From Adiantum capillus-veneris (lineage: Eukaryota; Streptophyta; Polypodiopsida; Polypodiales; Pteridaceae): a DNA stretch of 64,000 nt. Positions 43,801 through 55,800 of the stretch are shown piece by piece. The stretch covers positions 96,140,612 through 96,204,611 of the forward strand of contig CM043945.1 of NCBI GenBank assembly GCA_014529385.2, written 5' to 3'. The position numbers were made by a program, and so were the translations under genes. Below the pieces are notes generated by a model that saw nothing but the letters and a program-made list of their open reading frames with translations, did no database searches and was not told where the DNA came from. The first letter of the stretch is position 1, and every line of letters begins with the position of its first letter.

Positions 43801-46800
43801 CTGCTCCCACTTTCCTTTATGCTCTGACACATAGAACTTCAGCAGATCTAGGACAGTAGAATTTGCCTCTTCTGACTGCCCATCTGTTTGAGGATGAAAT
43901 GACGAAGAGAATTTGAGCGTGGTGCCCATATTCTCAAACAAGCCTCTCCAGAACAAACTTGTCATGCGTGGATCACGATCGCTAACAATCGACTGTGGCA
44001 TGCCATGATACTTCAAAATATTGCTCATAAACAAGCGTGCCATTTGATATGGCTTTATCTTCTTCCTGACATGAATAAAATGAGTCTGTTTGCTGAATCT
44101 GCAAATAATGGTCCAAATACCATTGTTTCCTGTCTGCGTTCTCGGAAGATCAAAGATAAAATCCATAGAAATACTTTCCCATGGTTTATCTAGAATAGGT
44201 AGTGGTTGCAATAACCCTGGTGCCTTTTGCCTCTCAAACTTGACCTTTTGGCATATTAGGAATTCTCGCACAAAGGCATCCACATCCCTTCTCAATGTAG
44301 GCCAATAGAAGAATGTCTCAACCGTCCCTAGCCCGCCCGCTGCCCCCACCCCCCCGCCCTCCCCTCTTTGTCCGCATTATCCCCGAAGGTTTCTTTGCGC
44401 CTGGCTCTGCAACATTTGTTCTTCGGACAAGTGTTCGGCGTCCTCGGTTGCAGATTGTTCTTCTCCGTCCGCCTCTTCGACTCAGCAGTAGACACAGATG
44501 GAGGCTCCAGCTCCGCCACAGAGGGACTCACCTCAAGCCCCCTCGCCCGACCCCACTGAGCCCACCATTCGACTTGCTCTTTCGCCGACAGAGCAAGCGA
44601 GCCTTGAATGCAAGGTTCTCAGCACCCGTCCTAGCAGAGGAGAGCTGCGAGACCTTCTCCAGGCCCGCCTTCTCGCAGAGGTGGGCAAGATTTTGGATGT
44701 TCAGATCCTCGGACGGGGGTACTACCAGATCGAGTTCGAGACTTCTGAGATGCCCTCCAAGGTCATAGCTATGAGTCCATTGGCTATCCGAGCATCACGC
44801 GCCCACTTTCGACAGTGGCGACATGGTTTTGACCCGACTTCGGATGTGCTAGTAGAGGAGGCAGACATCCCCATCTCAGTCTGCTTTCCGGGTTTACGGA
44901 GGGAGTACCTTCCACTTCTCTCCAGGACTGGCTCCGCCATCGGGACTGTTCTGGAGACACCTCGTACGGCAGCATCAATAGCTGCCAAGGCGGCTGGCAT
45001 CCCTTCAGTTCGAGTTTTGGTCAGAGATACCCACACGCTCCCGAAGGTCATCCTCTTGCCTCGGGTGAGTGGGGGTTGGTTTTGACAGAGTGTGGAGTAC
45101 TCGGGTCTCCCGAACCAGTGCTTCATTTGCAGACAGATGGGCCACCTAGCGAAGGCTTGTCCACGGAGGAGGCCACGACCTGCACCTCAGCCTCAGCCCC
45201 AGCCTGCCAAGGCTGGGCCGCAACCTCAGCCAGCGACAGCGCACAGATTCTGAGCCACCCTCCGAGCCTGGGGCTCCAACGGAGGAGGGGTGGCAGCAGG
45301 CCCGTGGCCATCGACGCCAGGGGCCACAGCGACAGCCTGGCACGCAAAGTGGCCCTCAGGTGCCTACTCAGCAGCAGTGGGTTCCCACGGGGAACTGCTT
45401 TGGTCCTCTTGAGCAGGAGGAGTCCCCTACGCCAGCCTCCACCTCCGCTTCACCCTCGCCAGCCTTCCCACCTCCATATCTCCCCTCTTCCTCCTCATCC
45501 CCTCCTCTGTCCTCTGCTCCCGCCCACTCCCCACCTCGCCCCTCTGTCTCTATCGCCCCACCCCGCTTCTCTTCTCCTCCGCCCCCCCCTGCTCCTGCTC
45601 CTCCTCCTCCTGCTCCAGTACCTCAGTCGACCCAGGAGACTGGTCCCTCGCCGGCGGCTAGGAGATCTCTTGGCAGTGCTTTTGCCACGAGTCGCCTAGC
45701 GAGAGAGGGTCAGCCCTTCTTGCGGCCCCCTCTGCAGATTCAGACATCTTCCCTTGCAGCTATCCCTCGTGGTCTAACGAGCATTGACCTCCGACGCCGC
45801 TCGGATTTCTTCGATTACGGATTCACTCGCTTTCTCGGCGATTCCGCAGCAGACCACGAGGCAGCCTGCTTCAGGGTCCACGCTCTGTTCCTCGCCGCTA
45901 GGGGGACAGAGGCCTTGGACTCGGCAGTTGGTTTCTCCTTTCCCCTCTGTGGTAGGACCGAGACAAAGTGGTCCCTCGACTCAGTGGAGGGATGGTTGCA
46001 TACACAGGTTCTCGAGTTCTCTTACCACATGGGAGAACTTGGAGTTACAGATTTGCTGCAGACTTTGTGGCCATTGGCCAAGTTTGAGGTGACACCCCCA
46101 GACTCAGCAGGATGTAGGCACATTGTGGTATACTTTTTTGCTGATACGCAGTGTTTGCCTTGCTATGTATACATACATGAGGACTCCTGGACAGAGGAGG
46201 TTGCTTTACGCATGGCTCGCTCTGCTTGGGCTTGGGCCAGACACTCACTACAGGCTCGCCTATCTAGAGGACGCTCGGATGCGGATTACTCCCCATCCAA
46301 GCCTGCCTCGAAGATAGCCCGTCTTGCTGCTGCGGCAGCATCTGTTCTCTCTCGCTCCCCATGAGGATCGTCTCGTGGAATGTGCAGGGATTAGGTGGGC
46401 CCCAGTTTCAGCGACAGCGGGGCCGATTGCGTCAGGAGCTGCAGCGTTGCCTTGTGGGAGGAGAGATTGATCTCCTTATGCTTCAGGAGCACCATTTGTC
46501 TGAGAGCCGCATTCGCCGATGTGGTCAGATTTTGCGTGGACGTTATGATACCTTTTGGTCAACTGCTTTTGGACCTGGAGGCATCCAGGGTGGGGTATGT
46601 ATGACTATTGCGGACTCACTACAGCAGGCCATTGTGGGCAGAGGGATTATTGTGCCAGGCAGGGCTCAGTGGATCACTCTGCAGGTTCAGGGTGACCTTG
46701 TGGGCTTCCTGAACATTTATGCGCCCAATGTGGCGAGTGCTCGTGCAGAGTAATGGTCACAGATTGTTGAGTCTCTGCCACAGGTTGACCATTGGTGTGT

Positions 46801-49800
46801 AGGAGGGGACTTCAACATGTTGGAGGACCCCTCTGACAAGATCGGAGGCAGCCATGCTATTGTGCATGGAGTCGAGTTAGCAGCTTGGGAGAGGTTGTGT
46901 ATGACTTTGAGGGTCTCGGATACATGGCAGCATTCAGGCTTTGTGAGGCCTTCAGAGAGTCTTGCCTTCTCTAGATCGGACCGCAGAGTGGGAGGAGTGA
47001 ATCTATCGCGGATAGATCGCTTCTACACTAGTGACCACTTCAGTGACATGGGGGGATCAGTGGGCATCCTGGCAGGGACATCCTTCTCGGACCATGCACC
47101 AGTGATCCTCACAGTGGCAGACAGGCAGAGGAGTGGGAGCACGATGCTTCGCATCCCAGAGCGGGTCTTGTTGGACTCAGCACTCAGAGAGAGGGTCGAG
47201 GCTCTTTGGACAGAGGGCATGGACAGCTAGGCTCTACCGGCAGATAGAGTGGCCTCAGGCCTAGCTCAGCTTAGCCACTTCTTTCTCCAGGAGTCTTTGG
47301 CTCGACGGGCTGCAGCGAGAGAGGAGGAGCAACGTCTCAGACGAGGCATTGCTTCACTACAGAGGATGCAGGAGCAGCATCCAGACAGTCCATGGTTGGA
47401 GGAGCAGCTACAGCGGGCTCGACAGGAGCTTGCTTGCACAGAGGAGATGCGCCATGAGTTTGCCTTTCACCGACAGGCATCTCAGTGGACTCAGGTAGGT
47501 GACAGAGTGACAGGTGCTTTTTTTGAGACAGTGGGATCTCGGCACTCACATGCCAAGGTCAAACAGCTGAGGAGACCCGATGGGTCAGTTGTTTGTGAGC
47601 CTGAGGATATGCGTGCAGTTGCTACTGACTTTTACCGTGAGCTACTGTCGGCTGAGCCTCAGTCAGAGAGACAGGATGCATGCAGGGAGCAGGTTTGGGC
47701 GCAGATGCCTTGTCTTGTGACTGAGGAGATGCGCCAGAGGCTAGAGATACCTCTTCAGCTTGAGGAGCTGCACACGGCTCTTAGGGCCCTTCCTCGTGGT
47801 AGCTGTCTCGGTGAGGATGGACTGACTCCCAGCTCTTCTTGGAGTACTGGGACCTGATTGGCCCAGATCTTTGTAGTGCCTTTCAGTACATTCTGCACAC
47901 AGGAGTGATGCCGGATAGCATGAGTGAGGGCCTGATTTACCTCATTCCGAAGGAGGGTGGCTCCTTGGATGAGATTCGACAGTGGCGCCCCATCACCATC
48001 CTCAACTCAGCCTACAAAATTCTTGCCAAGGCTCTGAGTTTGAGGATTCAGCCACTTTTGGAGAGCCTTATACATGGGACTCAGACAGGTTTTGTCAAGG
48101 AACGCAGTATCCTTGACAACATCTTCACTTTCTGGGAGGCTTCTGCCCTGGCACGTCTCCGTGGGGAGGACCTTGTGATTCTTCTTCTCGATTTTGAGAA
48201 GGCATACGACAGAGTTGACTGGGACTTTCTAGAGGGCACGCTTCGCAGGATGGGCTTCTCAGATGCTTGGATAAGAGGGGTGTCAGCTTTATACAGACAG
48301 GCTCACAGTCATGTGCTTTTGGTAGGAGGTAGAGGTGAGCGCTTCATGCTCACACGATCGGTCAGACAGGGTTGTCCTCTTGCCCCCTTTCTCTTTCTGT
48401 TCTATGCGGAGGCGATAAGCAGATTTTTGGTGTCACAACAGGTTGGTTTGAGGGGCTTAGCACTTCCTATACGGGGAGATGAGCTTCTGGACGCTGAGTT
48501 TGCAGACGACTCAGCCTTGTACTTAGAGGGCCAAGAGGCCAATTTACACAGATGTGGGCAGGCTCTGGAGACCTTCTACTGTGCATCGGGCGCACTGATC
48601 AACTGGAGAAAGACAGTGGCTTTCTCGGTTGGCAGTGCTCATGTGCCAGAGTGGATGCCAGGAGAGGGTTTCAGGTGGATTCCTCCAAGGACTGCAGTTC
48701 GATACTTGGGTTGTCAGGTTGGTTTGGATTTGTCCCCCGAGGAGCAGATTGCTCCGCTTCTCCTGTCCATCAGGAGAAAGCTGTTACATTGGAGCTCAGC
48801 ATGACTTTCGCTGGCTGGTAGAGTAGTAGTTGCCAACCAGGTGTTGTTGGCAACTATGTGGTACATCACTTCTTGCTGGATCTTCTCGAGTTCTTGTATC
48901 AGCCAGGTAGAGAGGCTGATCAGGAACTTCCTTTGGTCAGGACGCGACACTCAAATTGCCCGAGCCAAGGTGGCTTGGTCGGTCATCACACTCCCTTGCT
49001 CTCAGGGAGGGCTTGGGATCATTGATCCAGCACAGCACAGCAGAGCCCTTCTTGGGAAGTTCGTCGTCAGAGGACTTCTTCCAGGCGAGGAGCCCTGGAA
49101 GGAGTTCTTGCTGCAGAGGCTTCGTGCCAGGGTGCCTCAATCAGGAGGACCTTGGCAACTTTCGACCAGATGGATCTTCACAGAGTTGCGCCGAGTTGGT
49201 TTGAGCAGGAGACTGGAGGACCGATTCGCTGTGAGTTTGCTTCGTTCTTGGGAGCTCTTACAGCGTGGCCTAGAGCAGAGACAACCGACATGCACGGAGG
49301 AGCGCCTACGGCAACCCCTCGTCTGGAACCCCATGGTTAGCACCCAGAGAGGCCACTTGGTTGGGAGTAGGCCTCATGTTTCTTGGGGTCCCATGGCAGC
49401 AGGTCCAGCGCGCTCTCTAGGTGACTGGCTAGAGTTCACAGGTCTGTCAGAGGAGGTACAGGCGATCCAGCTACAGGGCATGAGAGGGGTTCAGAGCATG
49501 TGTCAGGACATCTCAGATTCACTTCCCGCTGAGTGGCTCACACCTCTCGAGCTAGTAGCACCCCGATGGATGGGAGCCTTCACACGACTGGAGGTTCTCA
49601 TCTCAGTCAGGGCCTGTTCAGAGACTGTCCCAGCCCTGTTCTTCGAGCTTCAGGGTGGGGGATGATTACAGCGAGTTGCAGTAGAGGCCCCGCAGGTAGC
49701 AGAGTGCTGCTTCCAGAGGATCCGTGTTGTGGGCATCTGTGGGAGGACTTGCGTCATAGACCCTGACCCAACAACTCTTGAGACAAGGCACTGGAGGCTA

Positions 49801-52800
49801 TGGGCTTGGGAGTGTTGTCCATTGGCACGAGTGCAGTGGGATCCTGGTGAGTGGCTATGGAGGGACCCCTTCTCTTCTGTAGACCGCCCAGGAGTCCCTT
49901 TCTTTCAGTACACTGTTCGGCTAGGACGTCATATACTTGCAGCGCAAAGAGAGGCCCGCCCCGCTACAGCACGTCATTGGCAGGAGGAGGGCCTCACAGC
50001 TGAGTTCTTGGCAGCTTTTTGGCAGAGGCTGTGGGACTCCAGACAGCCGAGGCGCGTCACTTTGTTCCAGTGGTTGGTTGCACACAGAGCCACAGCAGTT
50101 GGGAGCTGGCTTGTGCATAGTGGTCTCTCGGCCGCATGTACAGCCTGTGACCAGTTGGTGGAGTCACGTCACTGTCTTTGGGACTGTCCCTCGGCCCAGC
50201 AGGTGTGGCTACGAGTTCTTCGGCTGATGCCTGCCCTCTCCACAGCTCGACAGTACACTTGGGGGGCAGCAGCTTGGTCCACCCTCACGGGCCCGGCACT
50301 TCAGTTTGAGCTATCTTCCACCAGCAGGATGATAGTGATACAGGGGGGGTGACCTACACTCCAGCTTGTTACAGATCTTACTCCATAGGAGTGGAGCAGT
50401 GAGAGGGAGGAGTGTTGGGAGCTCATCAGCGGCTTAGCTCTCTGGTTCATCTGGCGGGCCCGCTGTTTCCGCATCTTTGAGGCTCGCCCTGTGCCACCAG
50501 TAGAGACTGTTCGTGACTTTTGGCTAGAGCTGATCCATACTCTCAGAGGACAGCTTGAGGGTCTACATGGCAGCTCCGACCGCATGTGGGAGCGCCGAGA
50601 GGCTTTCCTTTGACTCTGGCGCCCTGGGCCTTTTTACACCATGGTCCAGAGGGTGCTCAGACGGCACTACTCTCCACCTGTGTGGCTTTTCCCTCCTCCC
50701 ATCTCTTGATTTAGCCCCATTGTATATATGTTGTTTTTTCATTGGGAGAGTCTCCCCATCATGCTTGTTGTAGCCCTCTCCTGCAAAGGTGGATGTAGCC
50801 CTATGGGCAGTTTTCATTAACTAATAAAAGGATCTTTTTCTCGAAAAAAAAAAAAAAAAAGAATGTCTCAACCGCTTTAACTGTAGCATCGATACCACGA
50901 TGCCCTGCATACGGTGGGACATGACTCTCTTCCATAACTTTGCGTCGCAATGGCTTTGTGACACACAATCTGCCATGCATCATCATGAACCCGTCTTTAA
51001 GAAGATAGTGTTCATGACGTTGTCCATCCATTAGCTGCTCGAAGACCCTTGCAAAATCTTCATCATTTGCATACATTTCTCTCATATCATCAAGTTCATG
51101 ATGATAAGGAATTGACACAGCTGAAATTTGTGGCTTCCTTGACAAGGCATCAGCCACAACTTCTTCTTGCCTTCCACATGCACAATCTCAAAATGGAACA
51201 TGGACAAGATATTTGCCCATCACATATGCTTCTCAGATAACTTTGTCTATGTCAAGAAGTATCGCAAGGTCTGATGGTCCGTTTGGACAACGAAATCTGC
51301 ACCTAGCAGGTAGTGTTTCCAACTTAAGAGCGCATGAATCACAGCCAGTAACTCTTTCTCATAGACCTGCATGGTCATCTCTGGCCCTTGCAAAATTCTG
51401 CTCTCATAGGCTACTACCCTGCCATCTTGCATTAGCACTGCACCAATGCTACTACCGCAGGCATCACACTGGACCACAAATGACTTCCTAAGATCTGGCA
51501 ACACAATGACTGGATCTGAAGTCATCTTTTCCTTTAAGAGATTAAAAGCTGAAATCTCTTTCTGTGTCCATCTAAAGGTGACTGCCTTCTTTTGAAGAGC
51601 ATGTAAAGGTGAAGCAATCTCAGCGAAATTTCGGATAAACCTTCTATAATAGGAGCATAGTCCCAAGAAGCTTCGGACATCATGCACCGTCTTCAAATTT
51701 GGCCATGACTTGATCGCTTCAACTTTTGCAGGATCCATTCTGACACCATCCTTTGAGACAATGTGTCCCAGAAAGTGAATCTCTTCCAGAAAAAACTCAC
51801 TTTTCTTTGCATTGATGAGCAACCTATGACTGCGTAGCTCTTTGAACACAATGGCCAAGTGATGCCTATGCTCCTCTTCATTCTTTGAGTAGACTATCAT
51901 ATCATCAAAGAATGTACCAACAAACTGCTGGTGTGGACGGAAAATTCTGTCCATCATCCTATTGAACGTAGCAGGAGCATTTGTGAGACCAAAGGGCATC
52001 ACTAAAAATTTGTAAAGGCCAAACGTTGTTCTAAAAGCAGTCTTGTGCACATCCTCTGATCTAATGCGGATCTGATGGTACCCACTCTTTAGATCTATCC
52101 TGCTAAACATAGCTGCTCCTTCTAATTTGTCCATAATATCATCAATTCTAGGTATAGGGAACCTATTCTTGCTGGTATTCTTGTTCAGTGCACGGTAGTC
52201 GATGCACATAAGCCATGAGCCATCCTTTTTCTGCACCAACAACACTGGAGAACAGAATGGAGATGAACTGGGCTGAATCAACCCCTTTTCTAACAACTCC
52301 TGTACTTGGCCCATTATCTCTTTCTGCTGAGCCGCACTAACCCTGTACGGAGGCTTATTTGGTGGGCTACTGCCTGGCACCAAATCTATCGCATGGTCCT
52401 CGGGTCTCTCTGGCGGTAATTGAGATGGTAATGAATCGGAAAAACAGTCACTATACTGTTGTAAAAACATTGACCTTTCTTTATCTAACACAGATAAATT
52501 TGATTCATCACAATCTGACACTTCTCGTGCAAAAACCAAGTACGCAGAAAGATGCTTTTTCATTACCAAAGTAATAGCAGAAGCTGATACAGTGGGAATA
52601 GACTCCCCTTTAAGCTTTACATCCAGAATGTGAGTCTTTCCCCTGCTCTGTACAGTGATCTTTTTGTTGTAGGCATCCATGATTCCCTGTACACGAAATA
52701 ACCAAGGAATACCTAACAACACATCACATCCGTCCAGTGGCATGATGTAAAATTCTTCAGCATCTACATAGAATTGGATATGTAGGCGCAACTTTCCAAT

Positions 52801-55800
52801 GATGGGTGTCACAGTCTCTGTATGGCCAGGACATGCCAAACCTGCCTCTGTTGTATACCCCATCTCTTCAGGTCTGATTCCCAACTTTGAAGCCAATTCT
52901 GGGGAAATGAAGTTGACTTTGGCACCTAGATCAAAGAAGATAAGCACTGTTTGATCCCTGACCTTTCCCCATGCTTTGCAAAGCTCACTTGCATCTAAAT
53001 TTGTCTTGTCGCCCACCATATCTGGCACTAGACCAGCCATGGGCTTCTTTCCTTTCCTGTCCTCCTTGTCTTCAGACTCAGCTGGCCTTTTCTTTGTGGG
53101 ACAATTGCAAGCAATGTGGCCAGGCTGCTCACAAATAAAGCATTTGTTCTCTGTCCTCAGGACCTTCTTTTGCTCTTCAGACTTGCGAGGAAAACGTCTT
53201 TTCCATTTCTTCACTGGCCCCTTTTCTGATTCAGCCGAAGCTTTGCCTTCCCCTGCGTTGGCCGGCTCCTGAGTCACTTTAGGAACCTCCTTGGAAACAT
53301 ACTTCTTCGCTGAATTTTTCTTGGCTGATCCTTCCTTGACGCCAGTATTGAATTCACAATCTTCTCCCTTGTGCAAACCATTGCCAGTGTTTGCTACCTC
53401 GATGAGCTGCGTCAAAGTAGTGACTTTGGTCTTTGTGTAGTACTTTCTCAATCCTTTGGGTAGGCCACACCAGTATTTTTCAATCTGTTCTGTCAATGGC
53501 ACAAACCTATAGGAAGTTACTGGAAGTAGAGCTTTCCAAAACTTCCGATTGTAGTCATCCAGATTCTTGCAAGTAGCAACATTAAGCAAGTGCCATTCTG
53601 TCATGACATCTGCTTCAAAATCATCAGATAACCATGCTGCTGCAAAAATCTGCTTGAAGTAAATCCATGTGGACGGAGCTTGCCCTTGAAGCAATAAAGT
53701 TGTCCACCATTGTCCCGCATTCCCTGTCAAGAAAGTGGCTGCCTTGCGGCCCTTTGAAGCCTCTGTAAAGTTTCCCCCTGCATAGGCCTTGTCAAACTGC
53801 TGGAGGAATGAGAGAGCCTTCTTCCTGTCATCAAACCGTGTAAAGGTCGTGAAAGACACACCTTTGCCACCTTCTTTGTACGGAGTTGGCCTCTCCAGCG
53901 GCGTTAAATTGTCATATGGAAGTGACTGAAACATGGGAACACTATTAGGGTTGATCTGTGTTCCTTGGCCGCTATTAACTTGACCTGGAAACGCCATATT
54001 TGGCTGCTGATTTGTAATTCCAGCCATACCAAAATTTGCCTGTGGCATCCCAAATTGGCCTTGAGTGCTCTGAAACCCTGGTAGCATGCCCGTGACACCA
54101 TACATGGGGTTAGGCATCATCGTTTGAGCTATTGGCCAGATACGATGTGCTATTGGCCAGATACGCACATCTTCACATCAGCTACGGATCGAGACTGGGA
54201 GATATAGCGGAGTACTAGCTGAAGGAGTACGAGCGGAAGTGCGACGCGAGAGAGAGTGCGAGAAGAAGAGCATGACGATATGGTGAACTCGCTCTACTGT
54301 AATGTGTAGAGCATAGTGAGTTCTTATTAGGTTTTTACAAAAGAATACGTGTACATACCTGGCGGCCCGCCCACTTACCTGGGCGACCACATTGGGCTTT
54401 ATACCCCAACAACCTCCCACTTAAAGTCCAATGTGGTACTTTAAGTGTGAGAGAAGCTACTATACAAGCTAATATACAAGAGATGTAGAGAAGTGATGTA
54501 CTATCCTATACCTAACTGCTTGCAAAAATGCGCAAAGCTCTCTGAGGGAAGTCCTTTTGTAAGTAGATCAGTAGGATTTTCTGTGGTGTGAACTTTGACA
54601 AGCTGAAGTTGCTTATCCTCCAGTATTTCCCTGATGAAATGATACTTGTCACCAGCGTGTGACTACTATCTATCCTTTTTGTTGATTTCTTTCTTATTAT
54701 CTCTTTACTTTCACCTTTTGCAAACACCCCTCGGGAAATCTAATTGCCCTGCATTGCATAGCTAGTGTGGAACTGTTCAGAGGGAGTCCAAGCCTGAGGG
54801 CAAGATAGCACTAAGGCAAGATAGCACTAAGGTTGGACAAAGACTATGGTTAGCCAAAGTGGGGTCATTGACTAGCCAAAGTTGAATCCTTTGCTACAGA
54901 GGCTACATTTCAGTTCTGGATGTGGCCGCAGTGTACAAAGAGGGTCGGATGACCTAGAAAGATACAATGGCAGCATCTCCTAAAATTTAAGGAACTGCTA
55001 TTTTGGGACTTGAAAATGTGTTGACGTCATTACCTCCGGAATGACAAAGGGAACATTTTCTTACTCTGCCGCGAAGTCAACTGGGCAGCCGGTTGGGAGA
55101 TTTTTAGGCGGCAACCCCGAAACGGGAAAATGCTTGTAAATGTGCCAAGTGGCACCTTCTGGTGCACTTGCCTCATGCAACAAGAGTTGGCGCTGAATTT
55201 AAGAGAGGGAGAGCCTCATTTTCAGTTTTGTCACAGGTTAAGAGCTACGGAGTGCTTGCTTTCCCTCTTATGCACAGTGCGGTGCCAGGAGTGATACCCT
55301 GCACGCTACGCACTGGCCTCTCTCTCCCCTTTGGCAGTATGTTATGCCCCACCAGTGGGCTTTTCATTTGACCAATGTACAGTTGTGTGGGTTCATGCAC
55401 GATTGCCGAGGCAAGAACCTCTTGCACATGTACTGGATTAGCTAGCGGCTAATCCCCCGCAGGTACAGGTGAATTCGGAGAGGTTTCACGCCAGAAATCT
55501 CGTCCGATTCAAAGGGCAAGTAGCCCTACAGGTGCGGGAGCTCGAGGACTTGCTACGGATGCGACCGGCACGCGAAACGGAGCCCAAAACAGTAAATTAC
55601 AGCCTGCTGTGTATTTTTGCAGGTTTAGGGTTTTGGCCCTAAACGGACTCTAATACCCCCAAGAAGTTCGGGTACGCAAGCGGACCATTGTGCAGGCGAT
55701 CTGGCGCATTTTCAGGGCTGAAAACAGAGAATTCAGCGTGCTGCAGATTCTCGCCAGGTTTTGCAAAGTGCCCGTATGCGTCGGGAAAGTCTGCCAATGC

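Larger units (their letters stand above)
44325..50860 (+). mobile_element. LINE-C: full-length L1-like LINE with poly-A tail and target duplication
   Basis: 6536 bp, flanked by GAATGTCTCAACCG at 44311-44324 and 50861-50874. It ends in a 17-A tail (50844-50860). It has a short 5' UTR (44325-44497), ORF1 (44498-46364) and ORF2 (46361-50613), overlapping at ATGA, and a 3' UTR of about 230 bp. It is inserted in the integrase region of the chromovirus, opposite in orientation. It is complete in length but both ORFs carry stops or frameshifts. Base composition is GC-rich compared with neighbouring elements. Confidence 0.97.
36271..54411 (+). mobile_element. Copia-2: decayed copia, interrupted by a gypsy element and partly inverted
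   Basis: The 5' LTR is 36271-36462 and the 3' LTR is 54220-54411 on the opposite strand; both are 192 bp, starting TGTTGGGGTATAAAGCCC and ending CTTTCA or CCTTCA, with about five mismatches. The primer binding site TGGTATCAGAGC is at 36465. The coding region runs from 37563 to 41400 and continues on the minus strand at 54646-54501, with polypurine AAGTGGGAGGT before the inverted LTR. The target duplication is imperfect (GCTGG 36266-36270, GCTAG next to the inverted LTR). The split is explained by gypsy insertion at 41400 followed by inversion of about 54127-56690. Confidence 0.9.

Noticed and set aside
51247-54168. Gag start at 54168 (MRIWPIAHRIWPIAQ)
   Set aside because: The IWPIA repeats come from the 21-bp duplicated LINE-B/breakpoint sequence; the true gag start is on the other strand at 56184.
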